Origin: a virus
Length of the DNA stretch: 64,000 nt
Virus record (IMG/VR): IMGVR_UViG_3300034073_005177
Location: 1 to 64,000 of that record
Direction: 5' to 3' (one strand)
In this document: piece after piece, positions 27,552 through 36,537 of the stretch
How positions within the stretch are numbered: the stretch's first letter is position 1
How the letters are laid out: each line of letters begins with the position of its first letter
Position numbers and translations under genes: made by a program
Notes under the pieces: model-generated
The model's database searches: none
Told to the model about the DNA's origin: nothing
What the model saw: only the letters and a program-made list of their open reading frames with translations

Positions 27552-28467
27552 ATATGATGTCCTCGAATAAATCTACATATTCTTTTGCCATGTCCTTAGA
27601 ACTACGTTTAAGAAGCATGCTGTTCGATAAATTTTCTAATGCTTTCTTTTTTAACTTTAAAGTTTGAATTAAATCTTCAAAATTTTCATATGAAAACCCA
27701 AACTCGTTACAGTACTCATTAATACTTCCTCCGTCTTGATGATATAGAACAGGAAGGCTGAGGGCTAAAGCTTCTAAAACATGATTTGCGCCGGCTTCTT
27801 GCTTCGAAGCCGTAATATAAACGTCGCATTTTGAAAGTTCTTTTATAAGTTCATTAACATCTTGCGGGGGTATATGGTTAGTTAAAGTTATATTATCAGG
27901 TTTTCTTCCAATAAAAGTAAATTCTGCGAATCCTGTTTCTTTACAATATTCGTCTAGTTTTTTATATAAGTCGAATCCTTTCATTGGGTTATTAGACCAA
28001 TGATGAGAAACTATCTTAAGCTTATTGTCAAATTTTTTCTTTTCTTTTTTTATGATAAACTGTTGAAGTGGAGCATTGGGGATTACATGACAAACTTTAT
28101 TTTTGGATGGGCTCATTTTTTGTTTTGCCCACTCACTTGGAAAAATTAAAATGTCTGAAAATTTTGCAGCTTCGGTCTGTAGGTTGAATAACTCAGGTTT
28201 GCCATGAGTTCCCAGATCTCCAATTCTTTGTACCAATTTACAGTTTTTTAAACTCGCTTTTTTGTTTATTAATTGACTAAAATTAATTTGTTGGATTGGG
28301 CGTGGATCCATGCAAAAGATTATATCGAGATCTGCACAATGATTGATTTCTTCTTCAAAAAAAATTTCATAATTCCTATCACGACATTCATCAGCTATCG
28401 CAGATAAGACTTTCGTCCCGCCACCCCAAGGTCCAGTGATTGGCTTTCTATTGAATAATATTTTCAT
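27535..28467 (-). CDS. Glycosyltransferase, GT4-like (GT-B fold)
   Basis: A 310-residue GT-B enzyme. The N-terminus starts MKILFNRKPITGPWGGGTK with a glycine-rich turn. The C-terminal part has IVSHHWSNNPMKGFDLY, FTFIGRKPDN, and a degenerate family 4 motif in SKQEAGANHVLEALALSLPVLYH where two Glu are spaced seven apart. It is shorter than the GT4 pair at 15-18 kb. It overlaps the oxidoreductase gene by 4 bases and the deacetylase-like gene by 17, so it is in one operon. Confidence 0.8.
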   Translation of the reverse strand: MKILFNRKPITGPWGGGTKVLSAIADECRDRNYEIFFEEEINHCADLDIIFCMDPRPIQQINFSQLINKKASLKNCKLVQRIGDLGTHGKPELFNLQTEAAKFSDILIFPSEWAKQKMSPSKNKVCHVIPNAPLQQFIIKKEKKKFDNKLKIVSHHWSNNPMKGFDLYKKLDEYCKETGFAEFTFIGRKPDNITLTNHIPPQDVNELIKELSKCDVYITASKQEAGANHVLEALALSLPVLYHQDGGSINEYCNEFGFSYENFEDLIQTLKLKKKALENLSNSMLLKRSSKDMAKEYVDLFEDIIYESQY

Positions 28468-29474
28468 TTAACTTTAATCACTTGTTGCTGATATGCGGAC
28501 ATTTTTATCATGTTGATACACATATAGTCAATGTAAGCATTTTGATATGAATATACATTTCCTTTCAAAGCTTCTTCAATCAAAGTTGCAATTGCTGTTT
28601 GCTGATCGTCAAAATTTAGATGGCTATATGGATTTCTCCATTCTATGCCTTTATCTTTTATTGATATTGAGACAGTCATGTTTTCTTTTCTATCAATAGA
28701 AACTTCACAAACGTTTATTTTCTTTGTTGCTTTATCGACATATCTGACATCGACAAACTCATAATCGTTGCCCATTTCTTTCATGCGTCCAGTAACGATT
28801 GCACCATCCGTTGAATATGCTCTAATAAACTGGATTGGTATTGAAAGCAGGCTCTTACAATTGTAGGCAAAGCTGTACTGCAATAAACTACCATCTGACA
28901 TTTCTACTTGTCCAAGGGTCCATTCGTGCGGCGTAGAATTAATTTTTGTAGATGAATCTACAATACCTTCGTTGAAATAAGATTTAACGGATCCTTTTCC
29001 AACTACAGGCAATGGGTAATTTGTGTACGTCCTTAACTGCGCGATTGCATGATAATCAAAAGAACGGCCGTCGTTGAAAGTCAAGTAAGGTCGCGAAATT
29101 ATTCCTGATTTGTAAATTTCTTTTTTAAACTGTTCTAGAGGTAGTAGTGGCCACTGTTCCAAAACTCCAACTTTTGGTAAAGAAAGAAGTTTTTGATTTT
29201 CGGCCGGAGTTTCTACCAAAACAGAGCAATTGATTTTTAGTTTTTCTAGAATATCAGGCTGAGCCGCGGGTGGAATAAAGCACAAGACGACATCTGGGTT
29301 TATCTGTTCAAGCTCTGAAAAATCTTTTATTAAGCTGATACCTTCTTTTTTACAGAAATTTCCCGCTTTTTCTAGAGTTCGATTCCAAAGGAATATCTCG
29401 TGTTTAAGTTCTTTTAGTATTGGAAAATAAACGTTAGTAAATCTTTTTCCACAGCCGAGTACTGCTATTTTCAT
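28464..29474 (-). CDS. Gfo/Idh/MocA-type oxidoreductase
   Basis: A 336-residue protein. The N-terminal Rossmann segment is KIAVLGCGKRFTNVYFPIL with the family's G-x-G-x-x-x/xxxP spacing, then VLCFIPPAAQPDIL and CSVLVETPAE. In most family members that last segment is an EKP motif, here ETP, so the catalytic Lys may be missing. A LEQWPLLPLEQFKK segment follows. It probably oxidises or reduces a sugar carbon in the pathway. It overlaps the 2OG oxygenase gene by 4 bases upstream and the GT4 by 4 downstream. Confidence 0.75.
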   Translation of the reverse strand: MKIAVLGCGKRFTNVYFPILKELKHEIFLWNRTLEKAGNFCKKEGISLIKDFSELEQINPDVVLCFIPPAAQPDILEKLKINCSVLVETPAENQKLLSLPKVGVLEQWPLLPLEQFKKEIYKSGIISRPYLTFNDGRSFDYHAIAQLRTYTNYPLPVVGKGSVKSYFNEGIVDSSTKINSTPHEWTLGQVEMSDGSLLQYSFAYNCKSLLSIPIQFIRAYSTDGAIVTGRMKEMGNDYEFVDVRYVDKATKKINVCEVSIDRKENMTVSISIKDKGIEWRNPYSHLNFDDQQTAIATLIEEALKGNVYSYQNAYIDYMCINMIKMSAYQQQVIKVK

Positions 29475-30169
29475 GTTTCCTCTTCATACATTTTTGAAGT
29501 TTTATGATGAAGCTCTTCTGCATTTGCATCTCTTAATTGCTCAGGGGCGATAAAAGAATAAATCAATCGAATTGAAGAAGTGCCAGGAAGGTCGGGCGCG
29601 ACAGCATGTAAAAGAGAAGTATCAAATAACAATGCCTGTTCATTGTTAGTTGAAATGATTGCTTTGGGCAATTTTGAAACTAATTTAAGATCTTCGACTT
29701 GCTGATCTATCATTATTCTATGAGATCCTGGCGCGACATAAAGACGTTGTTCTATCTGATTATTGAAGCTTGGGTAATAAATGATTTTATATCCTGGCGG
29801 AGACATTCCTGATTTTCTTTCTAGATCATAATATGAATCTCTATGCCAATTCATATAACTGATCGTAGAACTTGCCACGCGCACTTGTGCATGATATAAA
29901 GTAAGATCTCTGAGCGTCCTGCTTCTAATAAAAGATTTTATTTGATTAATTTTTAAAGCTTTGATAAACTTTTCAGAATAATCAACGGCACTTGGGCGTA
30001 GGTCTATTGTATTAGAATATTTTTGCTGAAGAGAAAAACCTTTTTTTAAATTGCCATCTAAAATTTCTTTTAATATTTCATCTAAACCGCAAGGGTCAAA
30101 ACGGAATATTTCAAATCCATTTTTATAGAAACTTTCATATTCTGTCAATTTATTATCGACTTTTTTCAT
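29471..30169 (-). CDS. Phytanoyl-CoA dioxygenase-like 2OG-Fe(II) oxygenase
   Basis: A 232-residue protein with His109 and Asp111 in NWHRDSYYDL, a distal His188 in SLLHAVAPD and Arg201 in IRLIYSF, the iron and 2-oxoglutarate pattern. RLYVAPGSH precedes, as in PhyH-like enzymes. It is the third 2OG oxygenase here and is different in sequence from the other two, so they were probably not made by a recent duplication. It overlaps the GT4 upstream and the oxidoreductase downstream by 4 bases each. Confidence 0.8.
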   Translation of the reverse strand: MKKVDNKLTEYESFYKNGFEIFRFDPCGLDEILKEILDGNLKKGFSLQQKYSNTIDLRPSAVDYSEKFIKALKINQIKSFIRSRTLRDLTLYHAQVRVASSTISYMNWHRDSYYDLERKSGMSPPGYKIIYYPSFNNQIEQRLYVAPGSHRIMIDQQVEDLKLVSKLPKAIISTNNEQALLFDTSLLHAVAPDLPGTSSIRLIYSFIAPEQLRDANAEELHHKTSKMYEEET

Positions 30170-31068
30170 AATGATTCTATCAGCTTTCTATACAACGCCT
30201 GGCCTGATGGCAATTTCAAATTTTCCACGTTGGGTATGATCGGGGTTGCTACTGTAACATCATCGTTAATTGCCTCGTTCGGCAAAACAACGCTAGCAAT
30301 GCCTACGTTTCGAGATATGACTGGTATGTTTAATAGACCACACTCAATTAAAGCTTGGGGACCACCTTCATATCTCGCAGTAACTGGATAGAGATCTAAA
30401 GTTTGATACAACTCGTTTATAACAGATTGAGAAGGTTTTTCAACGTACACGAATGGGATATTAGCTCGCGTTAATCGTGAAATAATATACTGCCTTCGCC
30501 ATCCAGCAAGAACGACAAAAATCTTTTTATTTGTTTGCCATAACTTTTCAATAGAGTCAGCAAGTAAATCTGGACCTTTTTCTAATTTAGGGGTTCTTAG
30601 ATCCGATCCTTCTGTGTCTCTTTGAAAGGAACCAATAACATAGCCTTCTTTTGGTATGTTATATTTTTTTCTCAATTCAAATTTGCCTACAGTCGACTTC
30701 CAGATTTTTTGGTTGGCCCAATATGGTATAATAGATATGGGTTTTTTTGTTATGCTTTTTATAAACTTTTCTGTATGCTGATTTGGTACGTGGTAAACAT
30801 CGGTGATACTATCTCTTTCTTGAAATTCTAAAAATTTTTGTTGATTAAACTTTTCGTTTACAACGTGATGTACTGTAGTGATTACTTTTTTTTGAGACAA
30901 AAGCTTTCTATCTATATTTCTGTAACACCAACTTGCCAACAACCAAATAACGTCGGCATCTTCAGGGTTTTTTACACTAATATCTGAATTGTTTTCATAC
31001 CATTCGTCTACAAGACGGTCTACGATCCAGTCCTCTGCTGGACGTAATATGAAAACTTTATTGTTCAT
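30166..31068 (-). CDS. Glycosyltransferase, GT4-like (GT-B fold)
   Basis: A 300-residue GT-B-type protein. It starts MNNKVFILRPAEDWIVDRL, has KKVITTVHHVV, then a donor-binding half with GYVIGSFQRDTEG, FVVLAGWRRQ and TARYEGGPQALIECGLLNIPVISR, a family 4 motif with two Glu seven apart. The gene overlaps the gmd gene by 4 bases and the oxygenase gene by 4 bases. The donor is unknown; a GDP-sugar derived from the Gmd product is a plausible guess given the order. Confidence 0.8.
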   Translation of the reverse strand: MNNKVFILRPAEDWIVDRLVDEWYENNSDISVKNPEDADVIWLLASWCYRNIDRKLLSQKKVITTVHHVVNEKFNQQKFLEFQERDSITDVYHVPNQHTEKFIKSITKKPISIIPYWANQKIWKSTVGKFELRKKYNIPKEGYVIGSFQRDTEGSDLRTPKLEKGPDLLADSIEKLWQTNKKIFVVLAGWRRQYIISRLTRANIPFVYVEKPSQSVINELYQTLDLYPVTARYEGGPQALIECGLLNIPVISRNVGIASVVLPNEAINDDVTVATPIIPNVENLKLPSGQALYRKLIESL

Positions 31069-32066
31069 AATCCGAGCACAACCTTTTCTTTTTGAGCTAA
31101 TTCGATATCATATTTGACCATACGCTCAACAAGATTTTCAAAATTAACTTTTGGAACCCATCCCAACACTGATTTCGCCTTGTTTGAGTCTGCGATCAGA
31201 GTATCAACCTCAGATGGTCGCATAAATTTTTGATCAATTTTTACATACTTTTCTTTATCTAACCCAGCAGACTCAAAAGCTTTGTCGATAAATTCTTGAA
31301 CAGAATGTTGCGTGCCCGTACCGATAACATAATCATCTGGTTTATCTTGCTGAAGCATTAACCACATCGCTTCGATATATTCAGGTGCATATCCCCAGTC
31401 TCTAAGAGCGGTGGTATTTCCCATTCTTAATTCATCCTGTAAACCTGCCTTAATTCTTCCGACGGCTCTTGTAATCTTACGAGTTACGAAGTTTTCTCCG
31501 CGACGTTCAGATTCATGGTTAAACAGTATTCCTGAACAGGCAAACATCCCATAAGATTCGCGATAGTTTTGTGTGATATAATGCGCGTACACTTTCGCGC
31601 AACCATAAGGGCTCCGTGGATAAAATGGAGTGTTTTCATTTTGTGGCGTTTCTCTTACTCTACCAAACATTTCGCTGGATGATGCTTGATAAAATTTGCA
31701 ATCAAGCTTTGATCTTTTAATCGCGTCCAAGAGATTGAGCGCGCCGAGCGCTGTAACTTCAGTTGTATTAACAGGCTGTTCAAAAGATATACCAACGTGA
31801 CTTTGCGCGGCAAGGTTGTAGACTTCATCGGGTTGAATCGTTTCTAACATTGCGCGCATACCTGAAGCATCCATCAAATCTCCATGGTGGACTTCAAGCT
31901 TTTTTGATAGCATTGCATTCTTTAGATTTCCCCAGCGGTCAGGAGTGAATTGCGTTGATTGTCTGATAAGACCATGAACTTCATAACCCTTTTCAATTAA
32001 TAAATCGACAAGATAACTGCCGTCTTGTCCTGTAACGCCTGTTATAAAAGCTCGTTTTGACATCAT
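31065..32066 (-). CDS. gmd: GDP-mannose 4,6-dehydratase
   Basis: A 333-residue short-chain dehydrogenase. It has AFITGVTGQDGSYL for NADP binding, then DEVYNLAAQSHVGISFEQP, YQASSSEMFG, PRSPYGCAKVYAHY with the Tyr-x3-Lys pair, SGILFNHESERRGENFVTRKI and LGNTTALRDWGYAPEYIEAMW-type text, all typical for Gmd. It converts GDP-mannose to GDP-4-keto-6-deoxymannose, the precursor of fucose, rhamnose or perosamine. The AGAGGTC site precedes two adjacent ATGs at 32066 and 32063. No fucose synthetase (WcaG) is evident nearby, so the final sugar is unknown. The DegT enzyme could make perosamine-like amino sugar from it. Confidence 0.93.
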   Translation of the reverse strand: MMSKRAFITGVTGQDGSYLVDLLIEKGYEVHGLIRQSTQFTPDRWGNLKNAMLSKKLEVHHGDLMDASGMRAMLETIQPDEVYNLAAQSHVGISFEQPVNTTEVTALGALNLLDAIKRSKLDCKFYQASSSEMFGRVRETPQNENTPFYPRSPYGCAKVYAHYITQNYRESYGMFACSGILFNHESERRGENFVTRKITRAVGRIKAGLQDELRMGNTTALRDWGYAPEYIEAMWLMLQQDKPDDYVIGTGTQHSVQEFIDKAFESAGLDKEKYVKIDQKFMRPSEVDTLIADSNKAKSVLGWVPKVNFENLVERMVKYDIELAQKEKVVLGL

Positions 32067-32419
32067 GACCTCTGTTTAATTTCAAAGATAAAAGGTAAAG
32101 CAAAAGGTGTATTAGAAAAAAAACTAGCAAGAAGAGCCAACTCTTTAGTTTCAATATTCTTTGCGCTGGCTCTTTGCGAAAAGATATTGGGATCTAATTC
32201 TTGATTTTCGTTGATTGTTACAGCATCATAATATAGCTGACAAATCATGTTCATTCCTTCATTACTAATTTGTATTGAAGATTCTTGAAAAACGTCCACA
32301 AAGGCTTCAAAAATATCTTGATAAATCGCGGTGCATGTTGCTGTATTCAACTTTTCATTTTTGTATTTTGATAATTTTGTAGTTAGTAGTTTACTGATAG
32401 ATTCATATACATTCTTCAT
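32063..32419 (-). CDS. Unknown small helical protein
   Basis: A 118-residue protein from ATG 32419, chosen because an AGAGG site lies 5 bases upstream; a longer frame to 32452 would overlap the radical SAM gene. It is helical, with Asn/Lys/Ser-rich content and two Cys in positions unlike a metal site. I do not recognise it. It sits between the gmd and radical SAM genes and overlaps gmd by 4 bases, so it probably belongs to the same transcript. Any role in sugar metabolism is inferred from position alone. Confidence 0.6.
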   Translation of the reverse strand: MKNVYESISKLLTTKLSKYKNEKLNTATCTAIYQDIFEAFVDVFQESSIQISNEGMNMICQLYYDAVTINENQELDPNIFSQRASAKNIETKELALLASFFSNTPFALPFIFEIKQRS

Positions 32420-32432
32420 ATTAGCCTCTGGA

Positions 32433-33965
32433 TTATTTTTGGTATATTTCACCTAGATTCATATCGACAACCATGTTTTTTTTGTATTCTACGAAATCTT
32501 TTCTGTTCATCGTTGACCAGGCTTCATCACGCAAGTTTTCTAACTCTGCTGGTTCTATTAATGTGTTCTTCATATTCGCTTTTTGCCAGTGCATTTTGTC
32601 GGGATTAAAATTTTGATCAAGATGATTATTGGCAATCGCGTAATCGAACAGTTTCGTTCCTGGTAGCGGCATCACTAAGAAAAAGTTGGCCGCGTCTAAT
32701 CCTTCTTCCATTCTTTCTTTTGCGTATTGTATTGTATCGATAACTTCATTTTTTGTTTCATCAGGATACCCCAACATAAAGTTACCTGCAACTCTAAATC
32801 CATATTCTTTGCAAGCTTTGATAAGGGTCGTAATGTCTGCTCTTTGAATATCCCATTTATTACTTGCGTATTTTTCAATAATTCTTGGAGAAGATGATTC
32901 AAATGGCAATACTAATTCAGTAAAACCCGCATTTTTTAAAGAATCTAATACTTCAAAATCAGGTTTCATTTTTTTATTAAGACCTTCTTTTTTTAATAAA
33001 TGAATAATATTCACACCATTAACGTCAAGAATCTGAAGATCATTCCCTTGAATTTGTTTTAGCATATCGATTGCTCGACGCTTTTTACCGAAAATTGAAT
33101 CATCTTCAATAAAGACTTGCTTTACTCCAATCTTTTTTAACATTTCTAATTCTTGTGAAACTCTATTAATAGATTTAACTCTAAATTTACCAATATTACC
33201 GGCCGTGGATTCTTCGGTTTCACTAGAAATGTGGCAATAAGAACAAGAAAAAGGACATCCCATCGATGTAACCATCGATGCATATTTCAGCACAGTACCT
33301 TTTTTAAATTGCCCACCATGAGGACGACCAATCTTCCAGTATCTTTCATTCGGAAGCAAATGCCATGCCGGTGGAGCTAACTCGTCTAGATCTTCTATAA
33401 CGTGGCCATTTTTAGTATAAACGATTTTATTATCTAATTTTGTCATCAAAAAATTAACTTTATTACAAATGTCTTCTTTAGAAGATTTTTTTTGTAATTG
33501 CAAAATTAGATTTAAAAAAGTTATTTCTGCTTCTGAAGTGCAGATGTAATCAAATCCTGCATCAAAAAAACTTTGATATCGATATCGAGCATTTACGCCT
33601 CCGCTAACTAATATTTTTTCTGGGAAATATTTTTTTATTAATTTAGCAACGTGGAGTACCATCGCTTCTTGGTGCGTAAAAATCGAAGTTATCCCGATTA
33701 TGTCATGTTTGGATACGACCTCTAATATTCTCTGATCAGAAACTCCTGTTCGTATTAACCCAGTTGGAAGTGTTACATTGTTCTCAAAGAATACTTTTTG
33801 CAAATCATCTTGCTCATTACCTACGCAAGCATCATAAATAGTGACTTCGATATTATGCTTCAGTAAAGTGCCAGCAAGATTAGGATAAGCCAAAGATCCA
33901 TTTGGTTTACACATCATACTTGGCCAGGTTTGCTCTGGCGGGTATAGCAATAAAATGCTTTTCAT
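32433..33965 (-). CDS. B12-binding-type radical SAM enzyme
   Basis: A 510-residue enzyme. Residues 1-150 have the Rossmann-like layout of a cobalamin-binding domain (ILLLYPPEQTWPS, then NLAGTLLKHNIEVTIYD, then IIGITSIFTH, then ILVSGGVNAR). The classic DxHxxG motif is absent, as in several relatives. The radical SAM core begins with MGCPFSCSYCH, with Cys237, Cys241 and Cys244 holding the 4Fe-4S cluster. The late FMLGYPDET and LVMPLPGTKLFD segments are typical of this B12/radical SAM class. The family catalyses methylation at unactivated carbon or ring rearrangements. In this setting a C-methylated or rearranged sugar is a reasonable guess only. Confidence 0.85.
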   Translation of the reverse strand: MKSILLLYPPEQTWPSMMCKPNGSLAYPNLAGTLLKHNIEVTIYDACVGNEQDDLQKVFFENNVTLPTGLIRTGVSDQRILEVVSKHDIIGITSIFTHQEAMVLHVAKLIKKYFPEKILVSGGVNARYRYQSFFDAGFDYICTSEAEITFLNLILQLQKKSSKEDICNKVNFLMTKLDNKIVYTKNGHVIEDLDELAPPAWHLLPNERYWKIGRPHGGQFKKGTVLKYASMVTSMGCPFSCSYCHISSETEESTAGNIGKFRVKSINRVSQELEMLKKIGVKQVFIEDDSIFGKKRRAIDMLKQIQGNDLQILDVNGVNIIHLLKKEGLNKKMKPDFEVLDSLKNAGFTELVLPFESSSPRIIEKYASNKWDIQRADITTLIKACKEYGFRVAGNFMLGYPDETKNEVIDTIQYAKERMEEGLDAANFFLVMPLPGTKLFDYAIANNHLDQNFNPDKMHWQKANMKNTLIEPAELENLRDEAWSTMNRKDFVEYKKNMVVDMNLGEIYQK

Positions 33966-33972
33966 ATTTTGA

Positions 33973-34740
33973 TCAATCTATAATCGAATTACAAATATTA
34001 AACCATTCATCGGTGCTTAATTTTCCAGAAACAGAATATTGTCCGCTTAATTTAGAAGTGCCTCTTCCTTGATGCATGTATATTACTTTATTAGTTTCTG
34101 TGGCAAGGCACCTGTCTACTCCACAGTCTTTACCCAAAGACTTGAATGGCTCATTTATTAATTCTACTAAATTTTTATCATTATATGTGTTACTAAAAAC
34201 AAAAATTTTATTGTTGTTTTTTCTACAAAATTCAGTTAGCTTATCTGTTGTGTCAAATTTCGGTAAATCGGGTAGCATCGATACTTTCTTTAATATGTCA
34301 GTCTTTATCAAAAATCCAGAACAATGTACTGCTTGAATTCTGTTTGGATGACTATCATAACAAACACCAATTAGTTCATAACCTTCATCAACTTTTTTTT
34401 TGAATTCTTGAAAAAATGAATTACTCGTTATAAAACAATCTGAGTGACAGACGAAAGTCCAATCATGTTTAATATATTGCTTACCAAATTCATAAGCTAA
34501 ACCATGACCAATTGAACTTTTTCCACTATTGATTGTGTACTTTTCTCCGTCAGCGTGGTTGATATAGACAATGTCATTTAACCCTTCTGTAACTTTCTCC
34601 TTAAAAGAGGAATTACTGCTATTTTCTACTATAACATATTGCAGATTATAGTCAGAGGGTTTAAAATGCTCAAAACTTTTTATTAAATTTTTGATTAATA
34701 AATCATCTTTATATGTCACGCAAAGAACGGATATCTTCAT
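33973..34740 (-). CDS. Glycosyltransferase, GT2-like (GT-A fold)
   Basis: A 255-residue GT-A enzyme. It starts MKISVLCVTYKDDLLIKNLIKSF, then YVIVENSSNSSFKEKV, and has KHDWTFVCHSDCFIT, which stands at the DxD position although the acidic pair is reduced to HSD. AVHCSGFLI follows, as does a late CGVDRCLATE. A family 2-type transferase is likely. No membrane segment is visible, so it is cytoplasmic. It is separated by 7 bases from the radical SAM gene downstream and by 43 bases from the RmlB-like gene upstream. Confidence 0.7.
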   Translation of the reverse strand: MKISVLCVTYKDDLLIKNLIKSFEHFKPSDYNLQYVIVENSSNSSFKEKVTEGLNDIVYINHADGEKYTINSGKSSIGHGLAYEFGKQYIKHDWTFVCHSDCFITSNSFFQEFKKKVDEGYELIGVCYDSHPNRIQAVHCSGFLIKTDILKKVSMLPDLPKFDTTDKLTEFCRKNNNKIFVFSNTYNDKNLVELINEPFKSLGKDCGVDRCLATETNKVIYMHQGRGTSKLSGQYSVSGKLSTDEWFNICNSIID

Positions 34741-34783
34741 ATTTTTATATTACACAAGTATGAACGTAAAAGATAAAAACTTA

Positions 34784-35713
34784 TTAAAAATTGTTTTTTA
34801 TAATTTCTCGTAATCCTGTATCAAATTTTGTATAGCTATTGCCCAATATGTCATTCAACTTTTTAGATGAAATCCAGTATTTTTTATCATGGCCAGGACG
34901 ATCATCAGAAGTTTTTACAACTTCATTTAATAAGACATTAGATCCATTAATTTCGTTGTACAAAGAAATAACACGCTGAGCAGCGTCTATGTTTGTTAAG
35001 GTTATACCAGAGCTGAGATTATAAATTGAATTCCAGGTTGTTTTATGACAAGTTAAAAGATTCCTAACTCTCTTTGCCGTGTCTTTCACATACGTCCATT
35101 CTCTTTCTTGGTCTCCAGCGCCGTATAAAGGAAATTCTTTTTTGTTTATAATGCAATCTAAAAGTTTTGGTATGAATTTTTCTTTATGTTGACCAGGCCC
35201 GTAATTGTTAGATGGTCGAACAATTAAATACTCAATTCCATAAGTGTTACGATAAGCTTGAATCATCATATCAGCCGCTGCTTTAGTTGCAGAGTATGGA
35301 TTCATAGGATTTAATCTATCGTCTTCAGTGAATGGTTTATCAAAAGCTGGGCCGTAAACTTCGTCTGTTGAAATATGGCACAGCTTTGTTTTTGTTCTTC
35401 TACAAACATCAAGTACTGACGCTGTACCTTCCACGTTAGTATGAATAAATTCTTTGCAATCAGATATAGAATTGTCTACATGGGTTTCAGCCGCAAAATG
35501 TACTATGCAATCTGGTTTATAGTCTTTTACAATATTAAAAAGACTATCGGAACTGCATATGTCTAACTTAACAAACGATGAGACAGTAACATTTTCTTTT
35601 TTGCCAGCGTACGTTAACTTATCGATGTTAAGAACTTCATCTCCTGAATCAACAAAGTGTTGAACTGCAGTTCCACCTATAAATCCTGCTCCACCCGTTA
35701 TGATAACCTTCAT
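34784..35713 (-). CDS. rmlB: dTDP-glucose 4,6-dehydratase-like
   Basis: A 309-residue SDR enzyme. KVIITGGAGFIGGTAVQHF, INIDKLTYAG-type LNIDKLTYAGKKENV, HFAAETHVDNSISD, HISTDEVYGPAFDKPF, NPYSATKAAADMM with Tyr-x3-Lys, VRPSNNYGPGQHKEKFIPK and GAGDQEREWTYVKD are all hallmark segments. It would convert dTDP-glucose to dTDP-4-keto-6-deoxyglucose. The adjacent RmlA and RmlD-like genes form the expected pathway. RmlC was not found. It overlaps the RmlD-like gene by 4 bases. Confidence 0.9.
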   Translation of the reverse strand: MKVIITGGAGFIGGTAVQHFVDSGDEVLNIDKLTYAGKKENVTVSSFVKLDICSSDSLFNIVKDYKPDCIVHFAAETHVDNSISDCKEFIHTNVEGTASVLDVCRRTKTKLCHISTDEVYGPAFDKPFTEDDRLNPMNPYSATKAAADMMIQAYRNTYGIEYLIVRPSNNYGPGQHKEKFIPKLLDCIINKKEFPLYGAGDQEREWTYVKDTAKRVRNLLTCHKTTWNSIYNLSSGITLTNIDAAQRVISLYNEINGSNVLLNEVVKTSDDRPGHDKKYWISSKKLNDILGNSYTKFDTGLREIIKNNF

Positions 35714-36537
35714 ACATTTTTACCGTAATTTTTTAAGCACCAGTCTAGTGCATTTATTGCGCTTCTAGGATTATATCCTGTTGCCATCAACTTGCGTACA
35801 TCTAACAGCGTATTGACTCGCTTAACTTTCAAGGTCTTTATGTACTCTATGTATGAAATTCTTCCAAGCCGAAGATCTGGTGCGATAGTCTCCTTTAGCC
35901 TCTCTGCGATTCTAAATGGAGATAACCATCCCGTATTTGCAAGATTATAGATTCCATAGTGCTTACCTGCGATTAGGTGTTCGATCATATTCTTCATATC
36001 TTCGATGCAGGTAACTGAATTTTTAGACCCAATAAAGTCTCCGCCTCCAAGTGTAATAAACTTGGTTAACATATTCGTTGGATGTGGAGTTGCTGAGATT
36101 AATTGTCGAGGACGGACAATTGTAATTTTCTCGTATCCTGATGACATTAAAAGCTTATCAGCTTCTGCTTTGGTTTCAGCATACCAAGCTGCAGGAGTTG
36201 GAATATCTTCCTCTGTATAAATCTTTTCTGTTTCCATTCCATCAAAAATGCATCCACTGCTGATATGAACAAGATGGTGACCAAACTTGCTGCACGTTCT
36301 TCCAACGTTGATCGCACCTGTGACATTGACAATACGCGCAGTGTCTTTGTAAGTTTCACACCATTCCAAGTTAATTTTTGCGGCTGTATTGACAACGACT
36401 GTCCCAGCAGGAAATTTAGAAAGCTGTTTTTCGACAGAGGCTGGATTTGATATCTCGATAAGCGCATGAGGGAGAATTATATCTTCGCTATTCTTGATGA
36501 TGTTTGCGACTTTTCCAGATCCGATGATTACTTTCAT
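35710..36537 (-). CDS. RmlD-like dTDP-4-keto-sugar reductase
   Basis: A 275-residue SDR-family reductase, with KVIIGSGKVANII at the start and TVVVNTAAKINLEWCE, HHLVHISSGCIFDG, and AAWYAETKAEADKLL (Tyr-x3-Lys). RmlD proteins share the VVNTAAxxxxxxxE and SSGxxFDG segments. It should reduce the 4-keto group of a dTDP-deoxysugar. I prefer ATG 36537, because a GGAG site is 7 bases upstream, over ATG 36549. Its ATGA overlap with rmlA supports one operon. The true product may be a sugar other than rhamnose because rmlC is not seen. Confidence 0.8.
   Translation of the reverse strand: MKVIIGSGKVANIIKNSEDIILPHALIEISNPASVEKQLSKFPAGTVVVNTAAKINLEWCETYKDTARIVNVTGAINVGRTCSKFGHHLVHISSGCIFDGMETEKIYTEEDIPTPAAWYAETKAEADKLLMSSGYEKITIVRPRQLISATPHPTNMLTKFITLGGGDFIGSKNSVTCIEDMKNMIEHLIAGKHYGIYNLANTGWLSPFRIAERLKETIAPDLRLGRISYIEYIKTLKVKRVNTLLDVRKLMATGYNPRSAINALDWCLKNYGKNV

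Noticed and set aside
32696-32902. Alternative minus-strand frame inside the radical SAM gene
   Set aside because: Fully inside a strong family match in another frame.
34741-34783. Terminator or promoter in the gap before the RmlB-like gene
   Set aside because: AT-rich with no hairpin and no clear -10/-35 pair, so nothing can be supported.
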